From an uncultured Eubacteriales bacterium (lineage in GTDB: Bacteria; Bacillota; Clostridia; Tissierellales; Peptoniphilaceae), in assembly GCA_900539725.1 (NCBI GenBank), contig UQDI01000007.1:1-64000 (forward strand): 64,000 nt of DNA, in the 5' to 3' direction. Numbering within the stretch: the first letter of the stretch is position 1; every line of letters starts with the position of its first letter. This document shows, in pieces, positions 16,879 to 25,047 of this stretch. Under the pieces are notes generated by a model that ran no database searches, had not been told where the DNA came from, and saw nothing but the letters and a program-made list of their open reading frames with translations. The position numbers and the translations under genes are program-made.

Positions 16879-18009
16879 ATGAACAATAGCAAAAGTAATG
16901 CACCTGATTATCACATCTTAATATCTGTAGTATGCCTAATAATTTTAGGTATCATACTTGTGTATACGAGCTCTTATCCTTATAGCTACAGGCTTGAAGG
17001 GGGTAAGTATGGCGGCATATACTTCCTTACAAGGCATTTAGTCTTTGTATTGGCAGGGGCGATACTGTCTTTATTTGCTTACAGAATTGACTATAAAAAG
17101 TATGATTCGAAATTTTTTGTAGGCCTTATGATAGTATCGAGCATTGTCTTGGTACTATTACTAAAGTTTACTTCACTAGGAACAGACTTTGGTAAAGGAT
17201 CAAGAAGATGGATAAATGTGGGCGGCTTTTCATTCATGCCGTCTGATATAATCAAGGTTGCGGCAGTCTTCTGCATGGCATCATACATGAGCAAAATTAA
17301 TTTACGCAGGAGAAATTTTCAAAACATTGTTCTAGTTCCTGCAGCTATTATACTTTTCTTCACATTTTTAATATACATACAAAAGGACCTAGGCACAGCC
17401 GTTACAGTTGCTGGAGCACTATCAATCATGTACTTCATCGGAGGCGCACCACTAACTGTGATACCGCCAGCCATTGGAGCTGCAATACTTGGCATATACC
17501 TAGCCATATATAGAAATGAATATAGAAGAAACAGGTTCTTTGCCTATAAAGACCCAATTAAAAACATCAGAGACACAGGTTGGCAGCCAGCGCAAAGCTT
17601 ATTTGCTTATGCCAATGGCGGTCTATCGGGCGTCGGCATTGGCCACAGCACTCAAAAGTTTTTCTATATACCAGAAGTGTATAACGATTATATCTTAGCT
17701 GTATGCGGAGAAGAATTAGGATTCTTAGGAATGATTTGCATTGTTGCCCTATTTTCTGTTATAATTATAAAAGGATACTTAACAGCTGCTAGGGCGAAGG
17801 ATAGATATGGTCTTATGCTAGCAAGTGGCATCAGTTCTTTGATAGCTATACAATTTTGGATCAATGCAGCAGTATCAGTAAACTTGGTTCCTTCGAAGGG
17901 AATCACACTGCCATTCATTAGTTATGGTGGTACATCCTTAATCATTTACATGATACTAACAGCAGTACTGTTAAATATATCTAAGAGTGCAAATTCAGAG
18001 GTGAAATAA
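16879..18009 (+). CDS. ftsW: FtsW, SEDS-family peptidoglycan polymerase
   Basis: FtsW polymerises lipid II glycan strands at the septum in complex with the class B PBP. The 376 residues form about ten membrane helices, with the SEDS signatures VCGEELGFLG and KGITLPFISYGGTSL. It begins directly after the murD stop and ends in a TAATG overlap with murG. Position in the division operon favours FtsW over the elongation paralogue RodA. Confidence 0.94.
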   Translation: MNNSKSNAPDYHILISVVCLIILGIILVYTSSYPYSYRLEGGKYGGIYFLTRHLVFVLAGAILSLFAYRIDYKKYDSKFFVGLMIVSSIVLVLLLKFTSLGTDFGKGSRRWINVGGFSFMPSDIIKVAAVFCMASYMSKINLRRRNFQNIVLVPAAIILFFTFLIYIQKDLGTAVTVAGALSIMYFIGGAPLTVIPPAIGAAILGIYLAIYRNEYRRNRFFAYKDPIKNIRDTGWQPAQSLFAYANGGLSGVGIGHSTQKFFYIPEVYNDYILAVCGEELGFLGMICIVALFSVIIIKGYLTAARAKDRYGLMLASGISSLIAIQFWINAAVSVNLVPSKGITLPFISYGGTSLIIYMILTAVLLNISKSANSEVK

Positions 18010-19109
18010 TGCGATTTATCGTAACTGGTGGTGGCACTGGTGGGCATATATACCCAGCCATGACCATAGCAAAGAAATTGATTGAAAATAATCACGAAGT
18101 TATATACGTCGGCAGGAATGGAAGTCTTGAGGAAAGGCTTGTTGCCAAAGAAGATATCGAGTTTAAAGGCATAGACATAGTTAAAATACCAAAGAAGAAC
18201 CCGAAGGATGCTTTTAAATTTTTGAGACTACTTTTTAAATCGCTTGACGAGTGCAAAAAGATAATCAAAGACTTTAAGCCAGACCTAGTAATAGGAACAG
18301 GTGGTTACGTTTCAGGTCCACTTGTTTATGCGGCTCAAAAGAAAAAGATCAAGTCGATGATCTTCGAGCTAAATGTTCATGCGGGTATAACTACAAGGCT
18401 TTTAAAGAAGAGAGCAACTAGGATATTAGTTACTAATGAAAATACAAAGAAGCTTCTTAAGAGAGAAGATATTACGGATATAGTTGGCATACCGATTAGA
18501 GAAGAGTTTGACGGTATTCATGACAAGGCTAGCCATGAGCCTTACTACGACTTTGACAATGGCAAAAAAGTTGTCTTATCATTTGGTGGAAGCGGTGGAC
18601 AAAAGTCCATCAATGAAAATGTTCTTGCCATGATTAAGAAACATTATAAAGGCATGGATTTCAACATCTTCCACGTGAGCGGAACTTATTCATACAATTG
18701 GTTTAAGGAAGAGCTCGACAAAGACGGTATTGATTATACAAAAAACAATGTTCGTGTAGGCGAGTACCTATATGACATGCCAAAGGCTTTGATAGATGCT
18801 GACATGGTTATTACAAGTGCTGGTGCACTTACTCTTAATGAGGTTTCATGTGTAGCCAAGCCAGTTATAATCATACCAAAGGCTTATGTAGTTGAGAACC
18901 ATCAAGAGTACAATGCGCGCTATTTTGAGGATATGGGCGCTGCTAAGATGATACTTGAAAAGGACCTTAACGAAGAGCTACTATATGATGAGGTCAATAA
19001 TATACTTCATAATGAAGATATTTACAAGTCTATGCAAAATGGGCTTAAGAATATATTTGTCAAAAATGCAATTGATGAAATATATGATATAATTATTAAA
19101 ACTATTTAA
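18009..19109 (+). CDS. murG: MurG, lipid II-forming GlcNAc transferase
   Basis: MurG adds N-acetylglucosamine to lipid I on the inner membrane face, giving lipid II. The 366-residue GT-B enzyme has the N-terminal TGGGTGGHIYPA motif (residues 6-17), VIGTGGYVSGP, the second glycine-rich loop SFGGSGGQKSIN, and the sugar-nucleotide site SAGALTLNEV. The SAGA motif replaces the commoner SGAG order but lies in the right place. The start shares one base with the ftsW stop. Confidence 0.95.
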   Translation: MRFIVTGGGTGGHIYPAMTIAKKLIENNHEVIYVGRNGSLEERLVAKEDIEFKGIDIVKIPKKNPKDAFKFLRLLFKSLDECKKIIKDFKPDLVIGTGGYVSGPLVYAAQKKKIKSMIFELNVHAGITTRLLKKRATRILVTNENTKKLLKREDITDIVGIPIREEFDGIHDKASHEPYYDFDNGKKVVLSFGGSGGQKSINENVLAMIKKHYKGMDFNIFHVSGTYSYNWFKEELDKDGIDYTKNNVRVGEYLYDMPKALIDADMVITSAGALTLNEVSCVAKPVIIIPKAYVVENHQEYNARYFEDMGAAKMILEKDLNEELLYDEVNNILHNEDIYKSMQNGLKNIFVKNAIDEIYDIIIKTI

Positions 19110-19119
19110 AGGTGAAACT

Positions 19120-19896
19120 ATGGAACCAATGAGTAAACAGGATATAAGGAGAAAAAGAATACAAAGAGAAAGGCAAAGAAGGAGAAGTCTCTTGAGATTC
19201 TTCGTAATCACTGTAATTGTTTTTGCGTTCATACTATTTATATTCAATACAAAGCTCTTTGGTCTAAAGCATATAAATGTTAGCGGCAACAAAAACTTAT
19301 CTACTGATGATATAATTAAGGCGAGCGAACTTGAAATTGGTGAGAACATTCTTAAGCAAAGCCTTACTGAAGCAAAGGCTAAGATTAAGATGAATCCATA
19401 TGTTGAGGACGCACATCTAAGCAGGTCGTCAAAGGATACTGTAACGATTGAAATTAAGGAAAGATTAATCGCGGCAGAATTTTTTAGCGACTCAAAATAC
19501 ATTTACATAGACGAGAAAGGCACTGTCCTTGAGAACAGCAGTTCATATAAGGAAGGCTACCCGATTATAAAGAATTTTGACAAGACTCATCTTGAACAAG
19601 GCGAAAATTTTTATAATACTGAGGTTGGTGCTTCGCTTGAAGAGCTGATAGTTGAGATAAGCACGAATAATTTAGTAAAAGATATCAAGACTATAGAGAA
19701 GAATCAGGACTTAGAAGTTTCTCTAAACTATAGGAGCGGCCTTGTTGTTCAGCTTGGTGAGCTTAAGGATGTTAGATACAAGATGAAGGTCTTAAATGAG
19801 CTTATGATTAAGTTTAAGGAAAAAGGACAAGTACCTAGGATGATTATGTTTAACAAGGGCAAAGCGCCTGTTGTAGTTTTAAATACGGGTGAATAG
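19120..19896 (+). CDS. divIB: cell division protein DivIB/FtsQ
   Basis: DivIB (FtsQ) is a bitopic protein that joins FtsL and DivIC in the septal activation complex. The 258 residues have a strongly basic cytosolic N-terminus, one membrane helix (~23-42), a POTRA domain opening LKHINVSGNKNLSTDDI, and a beta domain ending near the C-terminus. AGGTGA precedes the ATG. Position between murG and the DUF881 genes is as in Bacillus. Confidence 0.9.
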   Translation: MEPMSKQDIRRKRIQRERQRRRSLLRFFVITVIVFAFILFIFNTKLFGLKHINVSGNKNLSTDDIIKASELEIGENILKQSLTEAKAKIKMNPYVEDAHLSRSSKDTVTIEIKERLIAAEFFSDSKYIYIDEKGTVLENSSSYKEGYPIIKNFDKTHLEQGENFYNTEVGASLEELIVEISTNNLVKDIKTIEKNQDLEVSLNYRSGLVVQLGELKDVRYKMKVLNELMIKFKEKGQVPRMIMFNKGKAPVVVLNTGE

Positions 19897-20619
19897 ATGA
19901 AAATTGATAAGAAAAAAATATTGCTATTCATAGCCAGTGTAATTATTGGTCTTTCAATAACGATGCAGCTTAAAACAGTGAAGAAAACTGTTGGCAACCC
20001 TCTAAACGTAAAGAGGGCGCAAGAGCTTGCTCAAAGAGTAAAATCATTAGAAGAAGAGAGAGACGGCTTATTACAAAGGCTTGACGAGACAGAGGAAAAG
20101 CTTAGGGAGTATGAAAAACCTGGCTCGAGCAATAATGAGATAGCAAAAAAATTATACGAAGAAACTGAAAAATATAAGATGATAGCTGGCTACACAGATC
20201 TAAAAGGCAAGGGCATCATACTAACTATAGATGAACCAAAACTTGCCGATGGTGAGGTTAGCTTTGGCATACAAAACGATATAGATCTAATTCTTAGCGC
20301 TATCAGCGTTTTAAATAGCGCTGGAGCTGAGGCTATATCCATAAACGAAGAGAGATACACATCATTTACTGAGATAGTAAGTGCAGGTAAACACATAGAA
20401 GTCGGCGGAGTAAGTACATCTGCACCCATTGTTATAAAGGCTATAGGCGACGCTGAGACAATGCAATCGGCGATTGAGTTTAAAGGCGGAATTAAAGATG
20501 AGCTGCAAAACTATAACTACCAAGTCGTATTAACTGTAAGAGACGATATACTTATACCGAGATACAAAAAGAGCATTGACTTTCTATACGCAAAGCCTGC
20601 TAATGACGTGCAAGAATGA
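19897..20619 (+). CDS. DUF881 protein, YlxW/YlxX-like (first copy)
   Basis: This 240-residue membrane-anchored protein has one N-terminal helix (ILLFIASVIIGLSITMQL), a coiled coil at ~38-75 and a DUF881 domain from ~85 to the end (ILTIDEPKL, GAEAISINEERY, APIVIKAIGDAETM). DUF881 proteins stand between divIB and sbp in Bacillus (ylxW, ylxX); their role is not settled. It starts directly after the divIB stop and overlaps the next copy by ATGA. Confidence 0.88.
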   Translation: MKIDKKKILLFIASVIIGLSITMQLKTVKKTVGNPLNVKRAQELAQRVKSLEEERDGLLQRLDETEEKLREYEKPGSSNNEIAKKLYEETEKYKMIAGYTDLKGKGIILTIDEPKLADGEVSFGIQNDIDLILSAISVLNSAGAEAISINEERYTSFTEIVSAGKHIEVGGVSTSAPIVIKAIGDAETMQSAIEFKGGIKDELQNYNYQVVLTVRDDILIPRYKKSIDFLYAKPANDVQE

Positions 20620-21338
20620 AGCATAAGATTAAACGCGTTGTGCTTGTCATAATATATATAGTTGTAGGAATTTTCCTTGGGTTATACTTAAAGACAGACA
20701 GAGAATTTTATGAGCCTTTAAGCATAAACAAGATGAAAGAGACAAGCATCAAGGTAAAGAATTTAAAAGCAGAAATCAAGAGCATTAATGAAGAGCTCGA
20801 CAAGCAAGAGAAAAAGCTTGAGACTTTGGATAAACTAGTCAAGAACGATAGTGATTTTTTAGCATTTTTAAATGAAGAAAAATTATTTTATCAGATGATA
20901 TCAGGCGACGTTGATCTTGAAGGCCCGGGCATAGTACTTACCATAAGTGAGGAAGCTGTCGATAGGCCTGTCAAGAGGACTGATGTGGTTCACGATAGCG
21001 ACTTACTAAGGATAATTAACGACTTAAGGGATTCAGGCGCCGAAGCCATCAGCATAAACGATTTAAGAGTTTATTCAAGGACTGGCGTTAAGTGCAATGG
21101 ACCAGTTGTTAGACTCAACGGAAGAACTAAGGGCGCGCCTTTTGTGATAAAGGCAATAGGCAACAGTGACAAGCTTTATTCAGCGATTAAGTCGCCAGGT
21201 ACTTTTTCTAGTATCTTAGAGACCATAAACCCGATTAAGCTTGATATAGAGCAAAGTGAAAATGTTCTTGTTAAGAAAAAGATTGACGAGGACAAGATTA
21301 TATATTCAGAAAAATTGACGGGAGAGGATAAAAAATGA
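20616..21338 (+). CDS. DUF881 protein, YlxW/YlxX-like (second copy)
   Basis: This is a tandem paralogue of the preceding gene, of the same length (240 aa) and layout: N-terminal helix (VVLVIIYIVVGIFLGLYL), coiled coil (~45-75), DUF881 domain with GPGIVLTISEEAV, GAEAISINDLRV and APFVIKAIGNSDKL. Sequence identity to the first copy is concentrated in these motifs. ATGA overlaps on both sides indicate tight translational coupling. Function unknown; an envelope role is inferred from position. Confidence 0.88.
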   Translation: MKHKIKRVVLVIIYIVVGIFLGLYLKTDREFYEPLSINKMKETSIKVKNLKAEIKSINEELDKQEKKLETLDKLVKNDSDFLAFLNEEKLFYQMISGDVDLEGPGIVLTISEEAVDRPVKRTDVVHDSDLLRIINDLRDSGAEAISINDLRVYSRTGVKCNGPVVRLNGRTKGAPFVIKAIGNSDKLYSAIKSPGTFSSILETINPIKLDIEQSENVLVKKKIDEDKIIYSEKLTGEDKK

Positions 21339-21667
21339 TTATTGCACTCATTGGTATAATAATCGGAATAATAATCGGCTATGTGCTTCCATATAGCTAC
21401 AATCCATATTATTCCTTGTATATATCCATGGCGCTACTAGCTGCAATTGACTCAGTTTTTGGCGGTATTAACGCACATATGGACAACAATTTTAACAATA
21501 AGCTTTTTTTATCGGGTCTTATTGGTAACTCACTAATCGCGGCGCTGCTTACTTGGCTGGGCGACATTCTTAGCATACCTTTATATTATGCGGCGATTTT
21601 CGTCTTTGGAGGAAGAATTTTTAACAATTTTGCGACAATTAGAAGAAAAATACTAAACAAAATGTAG
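21335..21667 (+). CDS. sbp: small basic protein Sbp (DUF1290)
   Basis: This 110-residue protein has three or four hydrophobic segments. The opening IIALIGIIIGIIIGYVLP and the GGINAHMDNNFNNKLF stretch fit DUF1290, which includes Bacillus Sbp encoded just before ftsA. Here ftsA is missing and ftsZ follows 67 bases later. Biochemical function is unknown. Confidence 0.85.
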   Translation: MIIALIGIIIGIIIGYVLPYSYNPYYSLYISMALLAAIDSVFGGINAHMDNNFNNKLFLSGLIGNSLIAALLTWLGDILSIPLYYAAIFVFGGRIFNNFATIRRKILNKM

Positions 21668-21734
21668 ATTTTGTGGTAGAATATAAGTAATAGAGTAAAT
21701 AATTAAATACTTAGTATAAAAGGAGGATTCGTAA

Positions 21735-22820
21735 ATGATTGATTTTGATGTAGAAATTGACCAATTTGCTAAAATTAAAGTTATAGGTGTTGGCGGAGCA
21801 GGTAACAACGCCGTTAACAGAATGGTTGATGCAGGCGTAAAGGGTGTTGAATTTATTGCAGTTAACACAGATAGACAAGCACTTGCATCATCAAAGGCAC
21901 AAAACAAAATTCAAATAGGGGATAAGGTTACAAAAGGTTTAGGCGCTGGAGCCAACCCAGAAGTTGGTTCACAAGCAGCTCTTGAAGATAAAGAAGGCAT
22001 CACTGAAATGCTTAAAGGCACTGACATGGTATTTATCACGGCCGGTATGGGCGGTGGAACAGGTACTGGTGCTGCACCTATCATTGCGCAATTAGCAAAG
22101 GAACAAGGCATACTAACTGTAGGCGTTGTAACTAGACCATTTGGTTTTGAAGGTATGAAGAGAGCAAAGAATGCATCTCAAGGAATTAGCCAATTACTTG
22201 AAGTAGTTGATACTCTAGTAACTATTCCAAATGACAGACTTCTTCAAATAGCTGACAAGAAAACATCATTAAAAGATGCTTTCATTATGGCTGACGAAGT
22301 ACTTAAACAAGGTATACAAGGTATATCTGATCTAATCAGTGTACCAAACCTAATCAACCTAGACTTTGCTGACGTTAAGACTATCATGGAACAAAAAGGT
22401 ATTGCTCACATGGGTATAGGCTTTGCTCAAGGAGACAACAGAGCTACTGACGCAGCTAAACTTGCTATCAAGTCACCACTACTTGAAACATCCATAGAAG
22501 GATCTAAGTCCGTTCTATTAAACATCACTGGTGGTACAGACCTTGGTATGTTCGAAGTAAATGAAGCCGCTGACTTAATCAGACAATCAGTTGCTGATGA
22601 TGCAAACATCATCTTCGGTGCTGGTATCGATGAAAGCCTTGGCGATTCTATTAAGATAACTGTTATCGCTACAGAATTTGAAGATGGATCTAAACCTGCT
22701 AAAAAAGATTCAAATAAGGATTCTGATGTAGAAGAAGAAAAGTACGAAGAAAAAAGAAGTGAACCTACTTCAAGCTTCGACGATTCTTTATTAGTACCTG
22801 ATTTTTTAAAGAATAATTAA
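21735..22820 (+). CDS. ftsZ: cell division protein FtsZ
   Basis: FtsZ is the tubulin-like GTPase that polymerises into the division ring. The 361 residues show VIGVGGAGNNAVNRM near the start, the tubulin signature GMGGGTGTGAAP (~residues 103-114), NLDFADVKTIM, and an acidic flexible linker ending in the conserved C-terminal peptide DDSLLVPDFLKNN that docks FtsA or SepF. The start has AAAGGAGGATTC upstream. The 67-base gap before it may hold a separate promoter, but no clear hexamer pair is seen. ftsA is not adjacent. Confidence 0.97.
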   Translation: MIDFDVEIDQFAKIKVIGVGGAGNNAVNRMVDAGVKGVEFIAVNTDRQALASSKAQNKIQIGDKVTKGLGAGANPEVGSQAALEDKEGITEMLKGTDMVFITAGMGGGTGTGAAPIIAQLAKEQGILTVGVVTRPFGFEGMKRAKNASQGISQLLEVVDTLVTIPNDRLLQIADKKTSLKDAFIMADEVLKQGIQGISDLISVPNLINLDFADVKTIMEQKGIAHMGIGFAQGDNRATDAAKLAIKSPLLETSIEGSKSVLLNITGGTDLGMFEVNEAADLIRQSVADDANIIFGAGIDESLGDSIKITVIATEFEDGSKPAKKDSNKDSDVEEEKYEEKRSEPTSSFDDSLLVPDFLKNN

Positions 22821-22822
22821 TT

Positions 22823-23284
22823 ATGAAGTGTCCTTTTTGTTCTTACGAAGATTCAAAAGTACTAGATTCAAGACCTACTAATGAGGGTACTGCGATTAGG
22901 AGACGTAGAGAGTGTCTTCGCTGTAAAAAAAGATTTACAACATATGAAAAAATTGAAGAAACACCTTTAATAGTTGTCAAGAAAAACGGAGACAGAGAGA
23001 CATTTGACAGAAGTAAGATATTAAAGGGCGTAATCAAATCTTGCGAGAAAAGACCTGTTAGTCTAAGTCAAATTGAAGGCTTGGCAGATAGTGTTGAAGA
23101 AAAGCTTATGAGCACGATGAAGAAAGAAGTTTCATCTACAGAAGTAGGCGAGCTTATTATGCAAGGCCTTAAGGAGATAGATCAAGTAGCTTATGTAAGA
23201 TTTGCTTCAGTATACAGAGAGTTTAAAGATACTCAATCATTTATGAAAGAGCTCCAAAAGATAATAGACGAACAAAACAATTAG
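22823..23284 (+). CDS. nrdR: ribonucleotide reductase repressor NrdR
   Basis: NrdR represses ribonucleotide reductase genes when dATP/ATP occupy its ATP-cone. The 153 residues have the N-terminal zinc ribbon (CPFC and CLRC pairs) followed by an ATP-cone (~49-139) starting VVKKNGDRETFDRSKI. It lies 2 bases behind ftsZ, so it shares the ftsZ transcript, and a terminator follows. No nrd gene or NrdR box is seen in the window. Confidence 0.95.
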   Translation: MKCPFCSYEDSKVLDSRPTNEGTAIRRRRECLRCKKRFTTYEKIEETPLIVVKKNGDRETFDRSKILKGVIKSCEKRPVSLSQIEGLADSVEEKLMSTMKKEVSSTEVGELIMQGLKEIDQVAYVRFASVYREFKDTQSFMKELQKIIDEQNN

Positions 23285-23290
23285 TATAAG

Positions 23291-23327
23291 AAATGCCTTT
23301 CTTGTTTTTTACAGGAAAGGCATTTTT
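23291..23327 (+). terminator. terminator of the division operon
   Basis: A 14-bp stem (AAATGCCTTTCTTG / CAGGAAAGGCATTT, one G-U pair) with a T-rich 7-base loop ends in TTTTT, right after nrdR. Confidence 0.85.
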
Positions 23328-23356
23328 ATGATTTATTCAATACGATTAATATAGAA

Positions 23357-23383
23357 GAGGCTAGTCTTTATTTGACTAGCCTC
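23357..23383 (-). terminator. terminator for the secreted-protein gene
   Basis: A perfect 10-bp stem (GAGGCTAGTC / GACTAGCCTC) with a 7-base loop lies just past the stop of the minus-strand gene; the minus-strand 3' side is T-rich. Confidence 0.7.
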
Positions 23384-23392
23384 ATTATATCA

Positions 23393-24901
23393 TTATTTCT
23401 TTTTACTTACTTGCTTTTTATAAATATTGTCATACCACGCTTGCTTCGATGCTATTAATGTCTCTAAGGAAGCATTTTTGCTTTTGTAAAGCTTTTCGTG
23501 AAGTGCTTGACAGTCTCTCAAATCATTTAGTGTTAAATCTGGATAATCTTTAAGGCCATAAGTACCATTAACAAAGATGGCGTATTCAAGATCGCCATTC
23601 TTCTTAATCCAGCTATTGCAAGTCGCTTCAACACCATTTAGCATCTTCTTTATAAATTCAGTATTGACAGGCTTTTCTTTAAGCAGGTCTTCGTACATAA
23701 GTGCCTTTAAGCCCATTAGGTGATGGTTTAGTGAAGAGTGCGTCATGCCGATGTAGTACTCAGCGCCGTAGTCCATAACTAGGCAGGCATCTTCTTTATA
23801 AGGGATTTTGATTGCGTTTTGATTAGCGTATTTTTTGTAATAACTTAATACTTTATCCGCAAGCTCTAAATATTTTTCATCTTCAAACTTTTCGTACATT
23901 CTTAAGCAAATGTAGGCGTAATCAAGATTCCACCTTGTGTCGAAGTAGCCTTTCTCAATGTTGTAGTCAGCCTTTAGCCACTCGCTTCTATATGGGATAG
24001 GGTAGTAGCCCTCATCATTAAGCTTCTTCGCTGTATCGTCTATAAGCTTTGCTGTCATCAGCTGAGAGAATTTACTATCTATAGTATCTAGATGAGTGTT
24101 TGCAATATATATAGCGCCTTGCAAAAAGAAGTAACTCTCCTTATATGGCACCGAGCGCGGATTCATTTGGTAGTAGTAGCCGTCAGGAATTATGCAGTGC
24201 TTATCAAGTCTGTACTTCATGTCGACTAGCTTAAACGCTTCTGGTGTTTGGAATGGTTTTTCATCCATGCTCGTGTAGCAAATGCTGTATTTAATGTCTT
24301 TATTTGCGTCTTTGATATCCTTTAGTTTTAATTTTATCTTAAGCTTTGTCTTGTCATAAGTAATTTCGCTCTCTATGTTCACCTTGTCAATAATATTGTC
24401 TTGAACATCTTTATAAGCGTTGATGGCTGTAATCACGTAGTATTTTTTGCTGCTATGCAAAATGACTATGTTTGGATTTTTTATATTGAAATCTTTTTTC
24501 TCTATGCTAATAATTTTCGCAGCCTCATCAATGTACTCAACACTCGCATCTTTCATTTCTATAGGGAAATCAATATCTAAACTGTCTTTGCCATCAAAAG
24601 TACCTGTGATAAACTTAAGCTTTGCGCCTTTAAACTCAAAACCATCTTCCTTAGCTTCCTCAGCTTCCTTGACTTTTTCATCTTCCTTAGCTTCCTCAGC
24701 TTCTTTGCCTTTTTCATCTTCCTTAGCGTCTTTCGTTTCATCAGTTTCTTCAGTTTCTGTAGTTTCCTCAGTTTTTTCAGTTTCCTTAGCAGCTTCCTCA
24801 GCGTAAGCTATATTTTTTGCACCTAGCATGAGTAAAAATACACTCAGCGTTATTAGCAGGGCAAATATATTAAATTTTATTTTTATTTTATTTATTTTCA
24901 T
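23393..24901 (-). CDS. large secreted protein with E/K-rich linker, function unknown
   Basis: I do not recognise the family of this 502-residue protein. It opens with a signal peptide (hydrophobic core FALLITLSVFLLML, likely cleavage after IAYA). A low-complexity linker of about 60 Glu/Lys/Ala/Thr residues follows, with near-exact repeats of KEAEEAKEDEK. Next comes a probable beta-rich region (~95-215). The last ~270 residues are helix-rich with aromatic pairs (RWNLDYAYICLRMYEKF, KYLELADKVLSYYKKY), which recalls alpha/alpha-toroid carbohydrate-active folds, but that is a weak guess. No LPxTG or other wall anchor is seen. The start has AGGAGAAAG upstream, and a promoter and terminator flank it, so it is a single-gene unit. 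Confidence 0.75.
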   Translation of the reverse strand: MKINKIKIKFNIFALLITLSVFLLMLGAKNIAYAEEAAKETEKTEETTETEETDETKDAKEDEKGKEAEEAKEDEKVKEAEEAKEDGFEFKGAKLKFITGTFDGKDSLDIDFPIEMKDASVEYIDEAAKIISIEKKDFNIKNPNIVILHSSKKYYVITAINAYKDVQDNIIDKVNIESEITYDKTKLKIKLKLKDIKDANKDIKYSICYTSMDEKPFQTPEAFKLVDMKYRLDKHCIIPDGYYYQMNPRSVPYKESYFFLQGAIYIANTHLDTIDSKFSQLMTAKLIDDTAKKLNDEGYYPIPYRSEWLKADYNIEKGYFDTRWNLDYAYICLRMYEKFEDEKYLELADKVLSYYKKYANQNAIKIPYKEDACLVMDYGAEYYIGMTHSSLNHHLMGLKALMYEDLLKEKPVNTEFIKKMLNGVEATCNSWIKKNGDLEYAIFVNGTYGLKDYPDLTLNDLRDCQALHEKLYKSKNASLETLIASKQAWYDNIYKKQVSKKK

Positions 24902-24944
24902 TACTTTCTCCTATAATTATAGTTTCTTAACTCTTAGCACTATA

Positions 24945-24973
24945 ATTATACATTAAAAGACTTCGATTTACAA
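24945..24973 (-). promoter_or_regulatory. promoter of the secreted-protein gene
   Basis: On the minus strand TTGTAA (complement of 24968-24973), a 17-base spacer and TATAAT (complement of 24945-24950) form a good sigma-A promoter 43 bases before the start codon. A second CTATAATTATA copy lies nearer the gene. Confidence 0.6.
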
Positions 24974-24999
24974 GAAATTTAACAGCTTTGTAAAGAAAA

Positions 25000-25029
25000 A
25001 AATCCTGAGCACTTATGTACTCAGGATTT
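25000..25029 (-). terminator. terminator of the DUF2089/DUF4097 pair
   Basis: A perfect 10-bp stem (AAATCCTGAG / CTCAGGATTT) with a 10-base loop is followed on the minus strand by TTTTTCTTTA. Confidence 0.85.
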
Positions 25030-25047
25030 GTGATGGGAATATTAGAC

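Noticed and set aside
24447..24806. 119-codon plus-strand frame rich in Ser/Ala/Leu
   Set aside because: It is antisense to the E/K-repeat linker; the Ser-rich repeats are just the complement of Glu/Lys codons.
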